The notes: generated by a model not told the origin, from the letters alone. A stretch of 34,631 nucleotides of DNA from Leisingera aquaemixtae (GCF_001458395.1 NZ_CYSR01000033.1:244-34874), one strand, 5' to 3'. Numbered from the stretch's first letter, positions 25,303 to 34,201 are shown. Numbers and translations: made by a program.

Positions 25303-26288
25303 GCGGTTTCCTTTGATTGCGTGGCGCGCGCGTGCAGCAGGCAGGCTGCCTTATGCGCAGGCAGCGGCATTGCAACGGGTTGCGGATCTTCCAGGGCACA
25401 GTTGTCAAATGCTTCCGGGCAACGATCTCGGAAAGCGCAGCCCGAGGGGCGCTGCCATATTGCGGGCGGGGAGCCGGGAATGGGCGTCAGCCGGGCGCTC
25501 TCCCCGTCCATGGACGGATGCGCCCCCAACAGCCCCCGGGTATAGGGATGCTGCGGGTTTTCCAGCACTTCCTGAGTGGGTCCGCGCTCCACATCCCGGC
25601 CAGAATAGAGCACGATCACCTCATCGGCCATCCCGGCGACCACGCCCAGGTCGTGAGTGATCAGAACCAGCGCCATGTTCAAATCGCGGGAGAGCTGTTT
25701 CAGCAGATGCAGGATCTGCGCCTGAATAGTCAGGTCAAGCGCGGTGGTCGGTTCATCGGCGATCAGCAGCTTGGGTTCAAAGACGATTGCCATGGCGATC
25801 ATGACGCGTTGGCGCTGACCACCGCTCAGCTGATGAGGATAGCGCTTCATCATGCCTTCGGGGTCCGGCATTCCGACCCTCGCCAGCGCCTCAATTGCCC
25901 TGCCCCGGGCGCTGGATTTGGTCAGCCGCCGGTGCGCCTGCAGGCATTCCACAATCTGGTCGCCGATCCGCATCACCGGGTTCAGGCTGCTCATCGGGTC
26001 CTGGAAGATCATGGCGATGCCGGTGCCTTGCAGTTTGCGGAACTCCGCGGGCCGCATCTGTGCCAGGTCAGAGCCATCAAACAAGACCCGCCCGGAGACC
26101 TGCAACGGCCCGCCTGCCAGCAGCCCCATTATGGCCATGGCCGCAGTGCTTTTCCCGGAGCCGCTTTCGCCGACGATGCCGAGGCATTTGCCGCGCTCAA
26201 GGTGCAGCGACAGGTTTTCGACAATCGCCGCAGTCCGGGCGCCTGCGTTGATGCTTACGGTCAGGTCTGTGACGTCCAAGAGTGCCAT
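25299..26288 (-). CDS. Oligopeptide/dipeptide-type ABC transporter, ATP-binding protein (DppD-like)
   Basis: The protein has 329 residues. Walker A is GESGSGKST, the signature is LSGGQRQRVMIAMA, Walker B is LLIADEPTTALDLT, and a Cys-containing C-terminal extension (GCAFRDRCPEAFDNC) is present. The ATG at 26288 fits the family N-terminus (MALLDVTDLTVS). The longer reading to 26372 adds non-conserved residues, although the ribosome-binding site at 26288 is weak. First gene of a two-gene unit divergent from the binding-protein operon. Confidence 0.92.
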   Translation of the reverse strand: MALLDVTDLTVSINAGARTAAIVENLSLHLERGKCLGIVGESGSGKSTAAMAIMGLLAGGPLQVSGRVLFDGSDLAQMRPAEFRKLQGTGIAMIFQDPMSSLNPVMRIGDQIVECLQAHRRLTKSSARGRAIEALARVGMPDPEGMMKRYPHQLSGGQRQRVMIAMAIVFEPKLLIADEPTTALDLTIQAQILHLLKQLSRDLNMALVLITHDLGVVAGMADEVIVLYSGRDVERGPTQEVLENPQHPYTRGLLGAHPSMDGESARLTPIPGSPPAIWQRPSGCAFRDRCPEAFDNCALEDPQPVAMPLPAHKAACLLHARATQSKETA

Positions 26289-26506
26289 GGCAGGCGCAAC
26301 ATCCTTTTTGCGTGGGCTTTCCTGGTGCGAACTGACGGAAAGCCTGGGGCGTTGCAGATCACTATAGCCCACCGCCCGGGAAACGCTGTGCCCCTTAGGT
26401 GGTATCGACAGGAACCGCGGTAATTTGGGAGTTTGGAGGCAAGGAAATGATGAGCGGCTCCCTGACGGCCGAGGCGCAGATTTCCTGGGAACATAGGGAG
26501 CTGAAC

Positions 26507-28162
26507 ATGACCCATCCGCGAAAACGCCCGAATACTCCGCAATTTCATCTGCCGCGCCGGTCCTTCCTGGCGGGCAGCTGCGCCTTTGCCGCGATGGCGG
26601 CGGCGCCCGGTCAGGCGGTTTGGGCGGCGGGCAGCGTCACGCCTCCCAGCCTGGGTGCGCGCGATCCCAAAACCCTGGTGGTTCTGGTGGATGCAACGGT
26701 CGAAAACCTCGATCCGGCCACCAATATCGAATGGGCCTACGGTTTGCGCCCGGTCTATGAGACACTGACCGTGCTGGACGGCAGCCACACGCTGAAGGCG
26801 GCGCCAGCACTGGCCACTTCTTGGGAGGCCAGCGAAGACGCAAGCAGTTGGACTTTCACACTGGCGGAAGGAGTGGTGTTCCATGACGGCACCCCCTGCG
26901 ATGCCAAGGCGGTGAAACAGGCGGTCACGCGCCTGGTGCTGCACCCCGCCGGGCTGGCCGGGACCTGGCAGTTGGAAGACCCGGAAAGCCAGATTGTTGT
27001 GGTGGACGCAAAAACCATCCGCTTTGACCTGGGTGAGCCGCGCCCGATCTTCGACCGCCAGGTGGCCTCGCAATACGGTTTCTGGATTGCCAGTCCGGCG
27101 GCAGCAGAGGCGCATTCCAAGGGCGACGACGACATGGGTTCCGAATTTCTGCAGGCCAATCCGGTGGGCACTGGGCCTTACACGCTGGAAAGCCTGAATC
27201 CGGGCCAGGATGCCACCTTTGCCGCCAATGCCGCCTTCCGGGGCGGCTGGGACCATCCGCATTTCAGCCGGGTGATCACCAAGACCATTCCCGTCTCCGC
27301 CACCCGCCGCCAGCTGCTGGAAACCGGCGAAGCCGACATGACCCTGGCGATGGAGCCGGAGGATATGGTGGTTTTGCGCGATGACCCGCGGTTTGCCTTG
27401 GCCGATACGCCGACCTTCACTGTGCAATACGTGGCCTTTGCCACAGACGGGAAACTGGCCGACCCGCGCGCGCGCCAGGCGCTCTGCCACGCTTTTGACC
27501 ATGACACCTATATCGAGGAAGTGGCGCTTGGCACCGCGGACAAGCCCGCCTCGGTCTTCCCCTCGCTGATGCAGGGCATGGACGGCAAGGACCGGCTGCT
27601 GGCCTATGATCTGGACAGGGCCCGCGCCCTGCTGGCCGAGGCTGGGATACCCGAAGGCACTGAGCTGACGATGGCCTATTACTCCGGCTTTGGCGACATT
27701 GAAGGCCAGTTGCTGCAGGCCTGGCTGTCGGAGATCGGGATCAGCCTCAAACTCCAGGAAATGTCCTTTTCCGCCTATCTTGACGTGTTCTTTGGCGAAG
27801 GCACGGCCGAGGAGCGCCCCGATCTGTTCTATTTCTCCTGGTGGCCCAACGTGGATCATCCCTACAGCTTTGCCTGGGGGCTGTTCAGCGGCGATGCGGC
27901 CACCTTTGACGGCAATACCGGGCGCTATGCCAACGCCGAGGCAACCGCGCTGATCGACGAGCTGCGCAACCAGGTGATGAATGAGGAAATGACGGCCAAG
28001 TTCCGGCGCCTTGCCGAAATCCTGACGAACGAAGACCCGGCCTGGCTGCCAATCCTGCAGGAGCGCGCCCAGTTCGTGTCGCGCAACGACATTGCGGGGC
28101 TGGAGAGCAACCCGGTCTATGTGGCGACGCTTGATATGTACAACCTGTCGCGCAAGTCCTGA
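26507..28162 (+). CDS. Dipeptide-type ABC transporter, substrate-binding protein with Tat signal
   Basis: The 551-residue family 5 solute-binding protein has a twin-arginine signal: LPRRSFLAG with Arg 17-Arg 18, a hydrophobic stretch to about residue 35, and a likely cleavage near VWAA. The mature part shows the typical opening DATVENLDPATN, YETLTVLDG and a WTFTLAEGVVFHDGTPCDA segment. The start at 26507 has GGGAG 7 bp upstream; earlier in-frame ATGs (26399, 26447, 26450) would displace the Tat signal. It begins an operon of binding protein, two permeases and a Tat-exported deiminase. The ligand is likely the cluster's guanidino or ureido compound rather than a peptide (inference). Confidence 0.92.
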   Translation: MTHPRKRPNTPQFHLPRRSFLAGSCAFAAMAAAPGQAVWAAGSVTPPSLGARDPKTLVVLVDATVENLDPATNIEWAYGLRPVYETLTVLDGSHTLKAAPALATSWEASEDASSWTFTLAEGVVFHDGTPCDAKAVKQAVTRLVLHPAGLAGTWQLEDPESQIVVVDAKTIRFDLGEPRPIFDRQVASQYGFWIASPAAAEAHSKGDDDMGSEFLQANPVGTGPYTLESLNPGQDATFAANAAFRGGWDHPHFSRVITKTIPVSATRRQLLETGEADMTLAMEPEDMVVLRDDPRFALADTPTFTVQYVAFATDGKLADPRARQALCHAFDHDTYIEEVALGTADKPASVFPSLMQGMDGKDRLLAYDLDRARALLAEAGIPEGTELTMAYYSGFGDIEGQLLQAWLSEIGISLKLQEMSFSAYLDVFFGEGTAEERPDLFYFSWWPNVDHPYSFAWGLFSGDAATFDGNTGRYANAEATALIDELRNQVMNEEMTAKFRRLAEILTNEDPAWLPILQERAQFVSRNDIAGLESNPVYVATLDMYNLSRKS

Positions 28163-28173
28163 GGGCTGTGTGA

Positions 28174-29181
28174 ATGCTGCGCTTCGTTCTCAGACGCACT
28201 GCTGCCACCCTGGTGCTGCTGGCCGGTGTCGTGTTGATGACCTTTGCGCTCGCCCGGCTGCTGCCGGGCGATCCCGCGCGCCTGATCGCCGGTGCCCGTG
28301 CCGATGCTGAGGCAGTGGCCGCGGTGCGGGAACGGCTTGGCCTGGATGATCCGGTCATCACGCAATTCACGGCCTATGCGGGCAATGTGCTGCAGGGTGA
28401 TTTCGGGCGCTCGGTCGTTACCCGGCGGCCTATCTCAGAAGACATCCTGACTTTTTTCCCTGCAACGCTGGAACTGGTCCTTGTTGCGGGTCTGATCTCC
28501 CTGCTGCTGGGGGTAATACTGGGCACCCTGGCGGCGGTCAAAAGCGGCCGGCCCGCGGATGCAGGCGTGCGCAGCGTCGCAGTTCTGGGCCTGTCGGTGC
28601 CCGATTTCTGGATCGCGCTGGTGTTCCAGCTGATCTTTTTCGCCACCTTGGGGCTGGTGCCATTCGGCGGACGGCTTGGCACAGGGATTGCAGCACCCGA
28701 TTTTGTGACAGGATTCATGACCGTCGACAGCCTGATTGCCGGCCGGTTCGACCTGTTCACAGATGCGCTGCACCATATGATCCTGCCGGTTGCAGTGCTA
28801 GCGATCCCGTCGATGGCGATCACCATCAGGGTGGTGCGGACCTCGCTGCTGGAGGTTCTGTCGCAGGATTTCATCCGCACCGCGCGCTCCAAGGGGATCT
28901 CGCCGGCGCGGGTGTACTTCAAACATGCGCTTGGCAATGCGCTGCTGCCCATCGTCACCATCTTCGGGCTGAACACCGGCCTGCTGATTTCCGGCGCGGT
29001 GTTCATCGAGCTAATCTTCAACTGGCCGGGGCTCGGCCGCTACACGGCAAACGCCATCTCGGCCTCCGACTACAACGCCATCATGGCCATCACCCTTGTG
29101 GTGTCGGTGGCCTATACGCTGATCAACTTCCTTGTTGATCTGAGCTATTCCTTCCTCGACCCGCGGGTGGATCTGACATGA
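28174..29181 (+). CDS. Dipeptide-type ABC transporter, permease (DppB-like)
   Basis: The 335-residue integral membrane protein has the family opening (LRFVLRRTAATLVLLAGVVL), then RLLPGDPARL and about six transmembrane helices. The EAA loop is RTARSKGISPARVYFKHALG. The C-terminal LVDLSYSFLDPRVDL is standard for DppB. It starts 11 bp after the binding-protein gene and overlaps the second permease by 4 bp. Confidence 0.93.
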   Translation: MLRFVLRRTAATLVLLAGVVLMTFALARLLPGDPARLIAGARADAEAVAAVRERLGLDDPVITQFTAYAGNVLQGDFGRSVVTRRPISEDILTFFPATLELVLVAGLISLLLGVILGTLAAVKSGRPADAGVRSVAVLGLSVPDFWIALVFQLIFFATLGLVPFGGRLGTGIAAPDFVTGFMTVDSLIAGRFDLFTDALHHMILPVAVLAIPSMAITIRVVRTSLLEVLSQDFIRTARSKGISPARVYFKHALGNALLPIVTIFGLNTGLLISGAVFIELIFNWPGLGRYTANAISASDYNAIMAITLVVSVAYTLINFLVDLSYSFLDPRVDLT

Positions 29182-30107
29182 GCGCCGAAACCTCTTTGCC
29201 CCCGTCCCGTGCCCGCCTGTCAATAACCCTTGGCCGCATCGTCCGCCCGGTTGCCAGATTTGCCGGTTCTTCCGGCCAGGCTGTTCTGGCGGTGGCAATT
29301 GTCACCTTGGTTGTGGTGATCTCGCTTCTTGCCTTCGGTGCCTGCGTGATGGACACGCATATCACCGCCCTTGATCCGCTCAAGATGAACATCCGGGCGC
29401 GGCTTGAACCGCCGTCGGCAGAGCATTGGATGGGCACCGACAAGATCGGGCGGGACATGCTGGCGCGGGTGGTGGCCGGTTCGTGGATCTCGCTGTCGGT
29501 GTCATTCGCTGTTCTGGCCGTCGCCGCCGTCATCGGCACCAGTTTCGGACTGATTGCGGGTTATGCAGGCGGGCTTGCGGATGAAATCCTGATGCGCGTC
29601 ACGGACCTGTTCCTGGCTTTCCCGGCGCTGATCCTGGCGGCTGCGATTGCGGCCAGCTTTGGCGGCGGGATGGTCTCGACAACGATTGCCTTGGCTGCCG
29701 TGTTCTGGCCCTGGTACGCCCGGCTGATCCGCAGCCGCATCCTGTCGCTGAAAGAACAGGAGTTCATTGCTGCCACCCGCTGCATGGGCGCCTCGCACCT
29801 GCGGCTGATCTTCTCCGACCTGCTGCCGATGGTCTGGCCGCTGGTGATCGTCCAGGCCACCACCGACGTCGGTTTTGTGATCCTGGCCGCATCCGGGCTG
29901 TCGTTCCTGGGGCTCGGCGCGCAGCCGCCGACACCGGAATGGGGCGCGATGATCTTTGACAGCCTCACCCACCAGCCGGCGTCCTGGTGGCTGGCAGTCT
30001 TTCCCGGCGGGGCAATTGCCTTCGTCGCGATCGGTTTCAACCTGCTGGGCGACAGCCTGCGCGACCATCTCGATCCGTCGCTCGGCGCTTCCGAAGCCGG
30101 CATCTGA
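29178..30107 (+). CDS. Dipeptide-type ABC transporter, permease (DppC-like)
   Basis: The 309-residue membrane protein has the DppC features: a cytoplasmic N-terminus, a first helix near residue 35, then EHWMGTDKIGRDMLARVV and the EAA loop ATRCMGASHLRLIFSDLLP. The family ending GDSLRDHLDPSL is present. It is translationally coupled to the first permease (ATGA) and followed after 15 bp by the Tat-exported deiminase gene. Confidence 0.93.
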   Translation: MSAETSLPPSRARLSITLGRIVRPVARFAGSSGQAVLAVAIVTLVVVISLLAFGACVMDTHITALDPLKMNIRARLEPPSAEHWMGTDKIGRDMLARVVAGSWISLSVSFAVLAVAAVIGTSFGLIAGYAGGLADEILMRVTDLFLAFPALILAAAIAASFGGGMVSTTIALAAVFWPWYARLIRSRILSLKEQEFIAATRCMGASHLRLIFSDLLPMVWPLVIVQATTDVGFVILAASGLSFLGLGAQPPTPEWGAMIFDSLTHQPASWWLAVFPGGAIAFVAIGFNLLGDSLRDHLDPSLGASEAGI

Positions 30108-30122
30108 ACAAGGAAGAACTCT

Positions 30123-31235
30123 ATGAACCGCCGAAATTTTCTTGCTGCCGGCGCGGCAGCGCTTTCTGGAGTGCTGGCTGCAAAGCCCGCCGCCGCCGCC
30201 CGCCCGGTCGATTACACAAAGACCGGTGCCACCGTCTTTTCAGGCACCCCGGCGGCGGATGGTTTTGCCTTCCCTGCCGAATGGACGCGGCACGAGCGCA
30301 CCCTGATGCAGTTTCCGCCGCCGCAGAACTGGTATCCGAACCAGCTGAATGCCGCGCGCAAGGAATGGGCCGATGTTGCCAATACCGTGGCGGAGTATGA
30401 ACCCGTCACCATGGCAGTGCGGCGGCGCGACATGGCCGCGGCAAAGAAGTTGCTGTCTTCAGAAATCACCCTGATCGAAATGCCGCTGAATGATGCCTGG
30501 TCGCGCGACAGCGGGCCGATGATTGTGCAGAACGCGCAAGGTGCGCGCCGGATTGCAGGCTTCACCTTCAACGGTTGGGGCCGCAAATTTCCGCCCTACA
30601 AACACGACACACTGGCCAAGGGCAGGTTTGCAGCGCATCTGGGGCTGCCGATGTACACATCGGAGCTGGTGCTGGAGGGCGGCGCCGTGGCCGTGGACGG
30701 CCAAGGCACGCTTCTGACCACCGAGGAGTGCCTGCTGCACACGAACCGGAATCCCGGCTGGAGCAATGCCCAGGTGGAAGCAGAATTGAAGGCCGGTCTG
30801 GGGGTGCAGAAGGTGATCTGGCTGCCCCGCGGCCTCACCCCGGACCCGATCACCGACGGGCATGTGGATGGCATGGCAGCATTTGCCGGACCAGGCACCG
30901 TGCTGCTGCACACAGCCGATGACCGCTCCGATCCCAACTACCGGATCACCCAGGATGCCAAGCGCATCCTGCAGCAGGCAACGGACGCCCGCGGGCGGCG
31001 CTTTGAGGTCATTGAAATCCCCCTGACCAGCTATGACGTCGTCCACATGAATTTCTACATCTGCAACGGCGCTGTCATCGTGCCGGTGTCGGGCCGGAAG
31101 GGCGAGGATGACCGGCCCCTCGCCATCCTGCGCGAAGCCTTTCCAGGCCGCCGGGTGATGGGCGTTTCCGGCCGCATGATCGGCGGCGGCGGCGGCGGGG
31201 TGCATTGCATCACCCAGCAGGTGCCCGCGGTCTGA
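30123..31235 (+). CDS. Agmatine deiminase family protein, paralog C (Tat-exported, periplasmic)
   Basis: The 370-residue guanidino hydrolase has a twin-arginine signal: MNRRNFLAAG with Arg 3-Arg 4, a hydrophobic stretch, and Ala-rich cleavage near 23-26. The catalytic set is complete: Asp 129 (WSRDSGP), Glu 185 (LEGGAVAVD), His 247 and Asp 249 (TDGHVDG) and Cys 362 after a run of six glycines (GGGGGGVHCITQQ). AAGGAAG precedes the start. It is the last gene of the transporter operon, so deimination is predicted to occur in the periplasm, coupled to uptake. It shares with the two cytoplasmic paralogs the HVDG and Gly-before-HC deviations from canonical agmatine deiminases. Most agmatine deiminases are cytoplasmic, which makes this location notable. 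Confidence 0.9.
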   Translation: MNRRNFLAAGAAALSGVLAAKPAAAARPVDYTKTGATVFSGTPAADGFAFPAEWTRHERTLMQFPPPQNWYPNQLNAARKEWADVANTVAEYEPVTMAVRRRDMAAAKKLLSSEITLIEMPLNDAWSRDSGPMIVQNAQGARRIAGFTFNGWGRKFPPYKHDTLAKGRFAAHLGLPMYTSELVLEGGAVAVDGQGTLLTTEECLLHTNRNPGWSNAQVEAELKAGLGVQKVIWLPRGLTPDPITDGHVDGMAAFAGPGTVLLHTADDRSDPNYRITQDAKRILQQATDARGRRFEVIEIPLTSYDVVHMNFYICNGAVIVPVSGRKGEDDRPLAILREAFPGRRVMGVSGRMIGGGGGGVHCITQQVPAV

Positions 31236-31240
31236 ATAAA

Positions 31241-31272
31241 GAACAAGGGACCAGTTGCTTGGCCCCTTGTTC
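31241..31272 (-). terminator. Terminator between convergent deiminase C and GNAT genes
   Basis: Arms GAACAAGGG (31241-31249) and CCCTTGTTC (31264-31272) pair perfectly. One mismatch and a CCA/TGG extension close a 6-nt loop. On the minus strand the hairpin is followed by TTTATTC, so it best terminates the acetyltransferase operon. It may also act on the plus-strand transporter operon, which ends 5 bp before it. Confidence 0.7.
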
Positions 31273-31732
31273 AGTTGGGGGAGAGGGATTTGTCGTATTT
31301 CACGAAGGGTGTGAGCGCGGCAACCTGATCATAAAGCCTGCGGGCAGTGTGATTGAACTCCTGCGTGTGCCAATAGAGAACAGAGACCCCTTCTGCCTCC
31401 GCCCGCTTTGCCACTTCGCCGATCAAAGCCCGCCCAACACCGGCACCGCGCGCCTGCGGATCGACAAACAGGTCCTGAAGGTAACAGGTATCCTCGACTG
31501 ACCACATATCGCGGTGCAGCAAATAGTGGCCGATACCAATGGCTTCGCCATTCAGCTCTGCAATCAGGCCGCGGTATTCCCGCGCGTCTGCCGAAAGCAG
31601 CCTTGCAAAGCTGTTGTCGTAGACGCGCGCCGGCAGCGTGGCCTTGTAGAATGTGAGGTAGCCGGTCCACAGCCGGTCCCAGCTTTCACGGTCGCTTTGT
31701 TCAATCAGCCGGATCGTCATCAAGTTTGTCAT
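31271..31732 (-). CDS. GNAT family N-acetyltransferase
   Basis: The 153-residue single-domain GNAT has the acetyl-CoA pyrophosphate loop at about 94-101 (ARGAGVGR), preceded by the strand YLQDLFVDP. The C-terminal segment VLYWHTQEFNHTARRLYDQV is typical of amine-acetylating GNATs. It overlaps the amidase gene by 4 bp, so the operon order is aminotransferase, amidase, acetyltransferase. In a polyamine-like setting it could acetylate the diamine or an amino-acid intermediate. The substrate is not determined. Confidence 0.87.
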   Translation of the reverse strand: MTNLMTIRLIEQSDRESWDRLWTGYLTFYKATLPARVYDNSFARLLSADAREYRGLIAELNGEAIGIGHYLLHRDMWSVEDTCYLQDLFVDPQARGAGVGRALIGEVAKRAEAEGVSVLYWHTQEFNHTARRLYDQVAALTPFVKYDKSLSPN

Positions 31733-32610
31733 CGCATCGTTCCTGTCTTGCCGTCCAAGGTGCGCAGCGCCCCGTACATATGCGGCCTGCGGTCCCGGAA
31801 CACGCCCCAGGCGCTGCGGTAACGTGCTGCAGCGTCCAGATCGACAGATGCAGTGATGAAGGTTTCTTCCGTGCGGTTGGCCTCTGCCAGAATCTCTCCG
31901 GTGCAGCCTGAGATGAAAGAGGTGCCGTAAAAGACACCGGCCGTGTTGCCGTCCTGTTCCATGCCCACCCGGTTGGACGCCACCACCGGGATCATGTTGG
32001 CGGCGGCGTGGCCCTGCATAGTGCGCCGCCAGTGACAGCTGCTGTCCAGTTCCGGGCTCTTCGGCTCGGTGCCGATGGCGGTTGGGAACAGCAGCATCTC
32101 AGCCCCTTGCAGTGCCAGGCAGCGGGCGGTTTCCGGGAACCACTGGTCCCAGCAGATGCCGCAGCCGATCCGGCCAAAGCAGGTTTCTACCACCTGGAAA
32201 CCGCTGTCGCCCGGCGAGAAATAGAACTTCTCCTCATACCCCGGCGCCTGCGGGATATGGGTTTTGCGGTAATTGGCCAGAATGGTGCCGTCGGCGTCAG
32301 CAATGGCCAGCGAGTTGTAGCGCGCCAGCCCCGCCTCCTCGTAATAGGAGATTGGCAGCACCACGCCGAGTTTCCGGGCCAGCGACGCGAAATGCTGCAC
32401 TACCTGGCTTTGCTCCAGTGGGCGGGCGAGCGGGAAGTGGTCTGTTGACTGTTCGAGACAAAAATAGGGGGTTTCGAATAGCTCCTGTAGCAGAATGACC
32501 TGGGCTCCGGCCTCGGCGGCACCGGCTACCAGTGCTTCGGCCTTGGCAATGTTTTCGTCGATGTCCCAGCTGCAGGTCATCTGGGTTGCGGCAAGCGTTA
32601 TCTGTCGCAT
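31729..32610 (-). CDS. aguB: N-carbamoylputrescine amidase-like C-N hydrolase
   Basis: The 293-residue nitrilase-superfamily enzyme has catalytic Glu 43 (LLQELFETPYFC), Lys 116 (YRKTHIPQ) and Cys 153 (GCGICWDQWFPE). These segments and the length match N-carbamoylputrescine amidase (AguB, about 290-300 aa), which yields putrescine, CO2 and NH3. The start at 32610 has AGGAG 7 bp upstream; the longer frame to 32664 would overlap the aminotransferase. It is second in its operon, 4 bp after a class III aminotransferase that could use the amine product. Symbol assigned on family resemblance; the true substrate may be another N-carbamoyl amine. Confidence 0.85.
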   Translation of the reverse strand: MRQITLAATQMTCSWDIDENIAKAEALVAGAAEAGAQVILLQELFETPYFCLEQSTDHFPLARPLEQSQVVQHFASLARKLGVVLPISYYEEAGLARYNSLAIADADGTILANYRKTHIPQAPGYEEKFYFSPGDSGFQVVETCFGRIGCGICWDQWFPETARCLALQGAEMLLFPTAIGTEPKSPELDSSCHWRRTMQGHAAANMIPVVASNRVGMEQDGNTAGVFYGTSFISGCTGEILAEANRTEETFITASVDLDAAARYRSAWGVFRDRRPHMYGALRTLDGKTGTMR

Positions 32611-32614
32611 GAGT

Positions 32615-33988
32615 TCACTCCTGACTGGCAATGAAGTCTTGGATTGAGCCGGCAACGGCCCCAATCAGTTCATCGCATTGGTCCTTGCTGATGATCAGCG
32701 GCGGCGACAGGATGATCCGGTCGCCCACCGGGCGCACAATGACGCCGCGTTCGACACAGCTTTTGAAAACCGTGCTGGCCGCCTGTTCCGACAGCTCGAT
32801 CGGGGCCTTGCTGGCCTTGTCGGCAACCAAGTCTATACCCAGCATCAGATGGCTGCCGCGCACATCGCCGACAATTGGCAGGTTGAGCAAGGACTGGGCG
32901 CTTTCCTGAAGATAAGGGCCGACAGCTCGCACATGATCCAGCATACCTTCGCGTTCGATAATCTCGATATTCTTCAGCGCCGCGGCGCAGGCCACGGGAT
33001 GGCCGAAATAGGTGAGCCCCATCGAAAACACGCCGCCTTCACATTGCGGCCTGGAGATGGTTTTATAGATTTCATCCGAAATCAGCGTTGCCCCCAGCGG
33101 AATATAGCCAGAGGTCAGCCCCTTGGCACAGACCAGGATGTCCGGCGTGTAGCCGTAGAGCGTTTCCGACGCAAACCATTCTCCCAGTCGGCCAAAGCCG
33201 GTGACCACCTCGTCGGCGATATAGAGCATGCCGTGCGCCTTGCAGACCTCATACATGCGCTTGTGGTAGCCCTCAGGGGCTACCAGCACGCCGCCGGCCC
33301 CCATGATCGGTTCGGCGATGAAGGCGGCCACGTTATCGGGGCCAAGCTGCTGAATTCGCGTCTCGAATTCGCGCACAAGGTAATCGCAGTATTCCGCTTC
33401 GCTCCAGCCTTCCGGCTTGACATAAAGGTTGGCCTCCGAGACGTGGCTGATGAACTCCTCGCCGATCCGGTCGAACCCGTATTTGGTGCCATGAATACCG
33501 GTGAGCGAGGCCGCCACATAAGTTGCGCCGTGGTAGCCGTTCTGCCGCGAGATGATCTTTTTCTTCCGGTGCTGGCCCTTCATGTCAAAAAAATAATGCA
33601 CCAGCCGCACCGCGGCATCATTGGCGGTGGAGCCGCCGCAGGTGTAATAGACGCGGTTCAGCCCCCTCGGCGCCAGTTCCGCAAGCTTGGCGCCCAATTG
33701 GGCAGCGGGCACATTGGTGCTATGGCCGAACGGGTTGTAATACTGCATGTCCATCACCTGTTTGGCGATGGTTTCGGCCATTTCTTCGCGTCCATGGCCG
33801 ATGTTCACGCACCAGAGCCCGGCAATGCCGTCCAGCAGTTGTTTGCCCTCGGCGTCGATGACATGCACGCCTTCGGCGCGCCCGATCACATGGCTGCCCT
33901 CGTCGGCAAAAGTGGCGAAATCCGTGTAAGGGTGCAAAAGGTGGGCGCGGTCTTGCGCCCATGCTGTCTGCGTGCCGGGGGCGGTCAT
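32615..33988 (-). CDS. Class III aminotransferase, putrescine/omega-amino acid:pyruvate type (SpuC-like)
   Basis: The 457-residue PLP enzyme has fold-type I class III motifs: YYTCGGSTANDAA, RQNGYHGAT, IADEVVTGFGR (Asp 259) and the PLP Lys 289 in LVCAKGLTSGYIPLGA. Length and overall sequence resemble putrescine-pyruvate and omega-amino acid aminotransferases. The start at 33988 has AGGAG 9 bp upstream; a longer frame to 34198 is open but non-conserved. It heads the operon with the AguB-like amidase and GNAT. It probably converts the amine released by the amidase into an aminoaldehyde. Confidence 0.88.
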   Translation of the reverse strand: MTAPGTQTAWAQDRAHLLHPYTDFATFADEGSHVIGRAEGVHVIDAEGKQLLDGIAGLWCVNIGHGREEMAETIAKQVMDMQYYNPFGHSTNVPAAQLGAKLAELAPRGLNRVYYTCGGSTANDAAVRLVHYFFDMKGQHRKKKIISRQNGYHGATYVAASLTGIHGTKYGFDRIGEEFISHVSEANLYVKPEGWSEAEYCDYLVREFETRIQQLGPDNVAAFIAEPIMGAGGVLVAPEGYHKRMYEVCKAHGMLYIADEVVTGFGRLGEWFASETLYGYTPDILVCAKGLTSGYIPLGATLISDEIYKTISRPQCEGGVFSMGLTYFGHPVACAAALKNIEIIEREGMLDHVRAVGPYLQESAQSLLNLPIVGDVRGSHLMLGIDLVADKASKAPIELSEQAASTVFKSCVERGVIVRPVGDRIILSPPLIISKDQCDELIGAVAGSIQDFIASQE

Positions 33989-34007
33989 CGGAGCTCTCCT
34001 GAAAGTG

Positions 34008-34069
34008 GCGGGGACTTTTTTGGTCCGCCCCAGCTTCTCCCAGACCGCCTTGCGGTCACAGTCCCCCGC
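34008..34069 (-). promoter_or_regulatory. Structured RNA leader upstream of the aminotransferase operon
   Basis: In the mRNA a long stem is formed by AGTCCCCGC (complement of 34008-34016) and GCGGGGGACT (complement of 34060-34069), with one bulged G. Inside lies a perfect hairpin GACCGC-AAG-GCGGTC (complement of 34043-34057). A competing pairing of GGUC in the inner hairpin with GACC (near 34022-34025) is possible. The structure ends about 20 nt before the start codon. Ligand or protein control is a guess; no known riboswitch class was recognised. Confidence 0.35.
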
Positions 34070-34201
34070 AGTGGGTATTGGCACATCCGGTTGCCTGCGA
34101 AAGGTCGTGACCATCCATGTTGGCAAGTCAGTCGGCCATGACGGCTCCTGATCTCTCGCACGGTACTTTTCTTCCAGAGTGTTAGCCTTCGAAAGCATTG
34201 G

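Noticed and set aside
33989-34198. N-terminal extension of the aminotransferase by 70 residues
   Set aside because: The extension is not like the family, its ATG has no ribosome-binding site, and the predicted promoter would start transcription at about 34195. The ATG at 33988 has AGGAG and gives the usual length.
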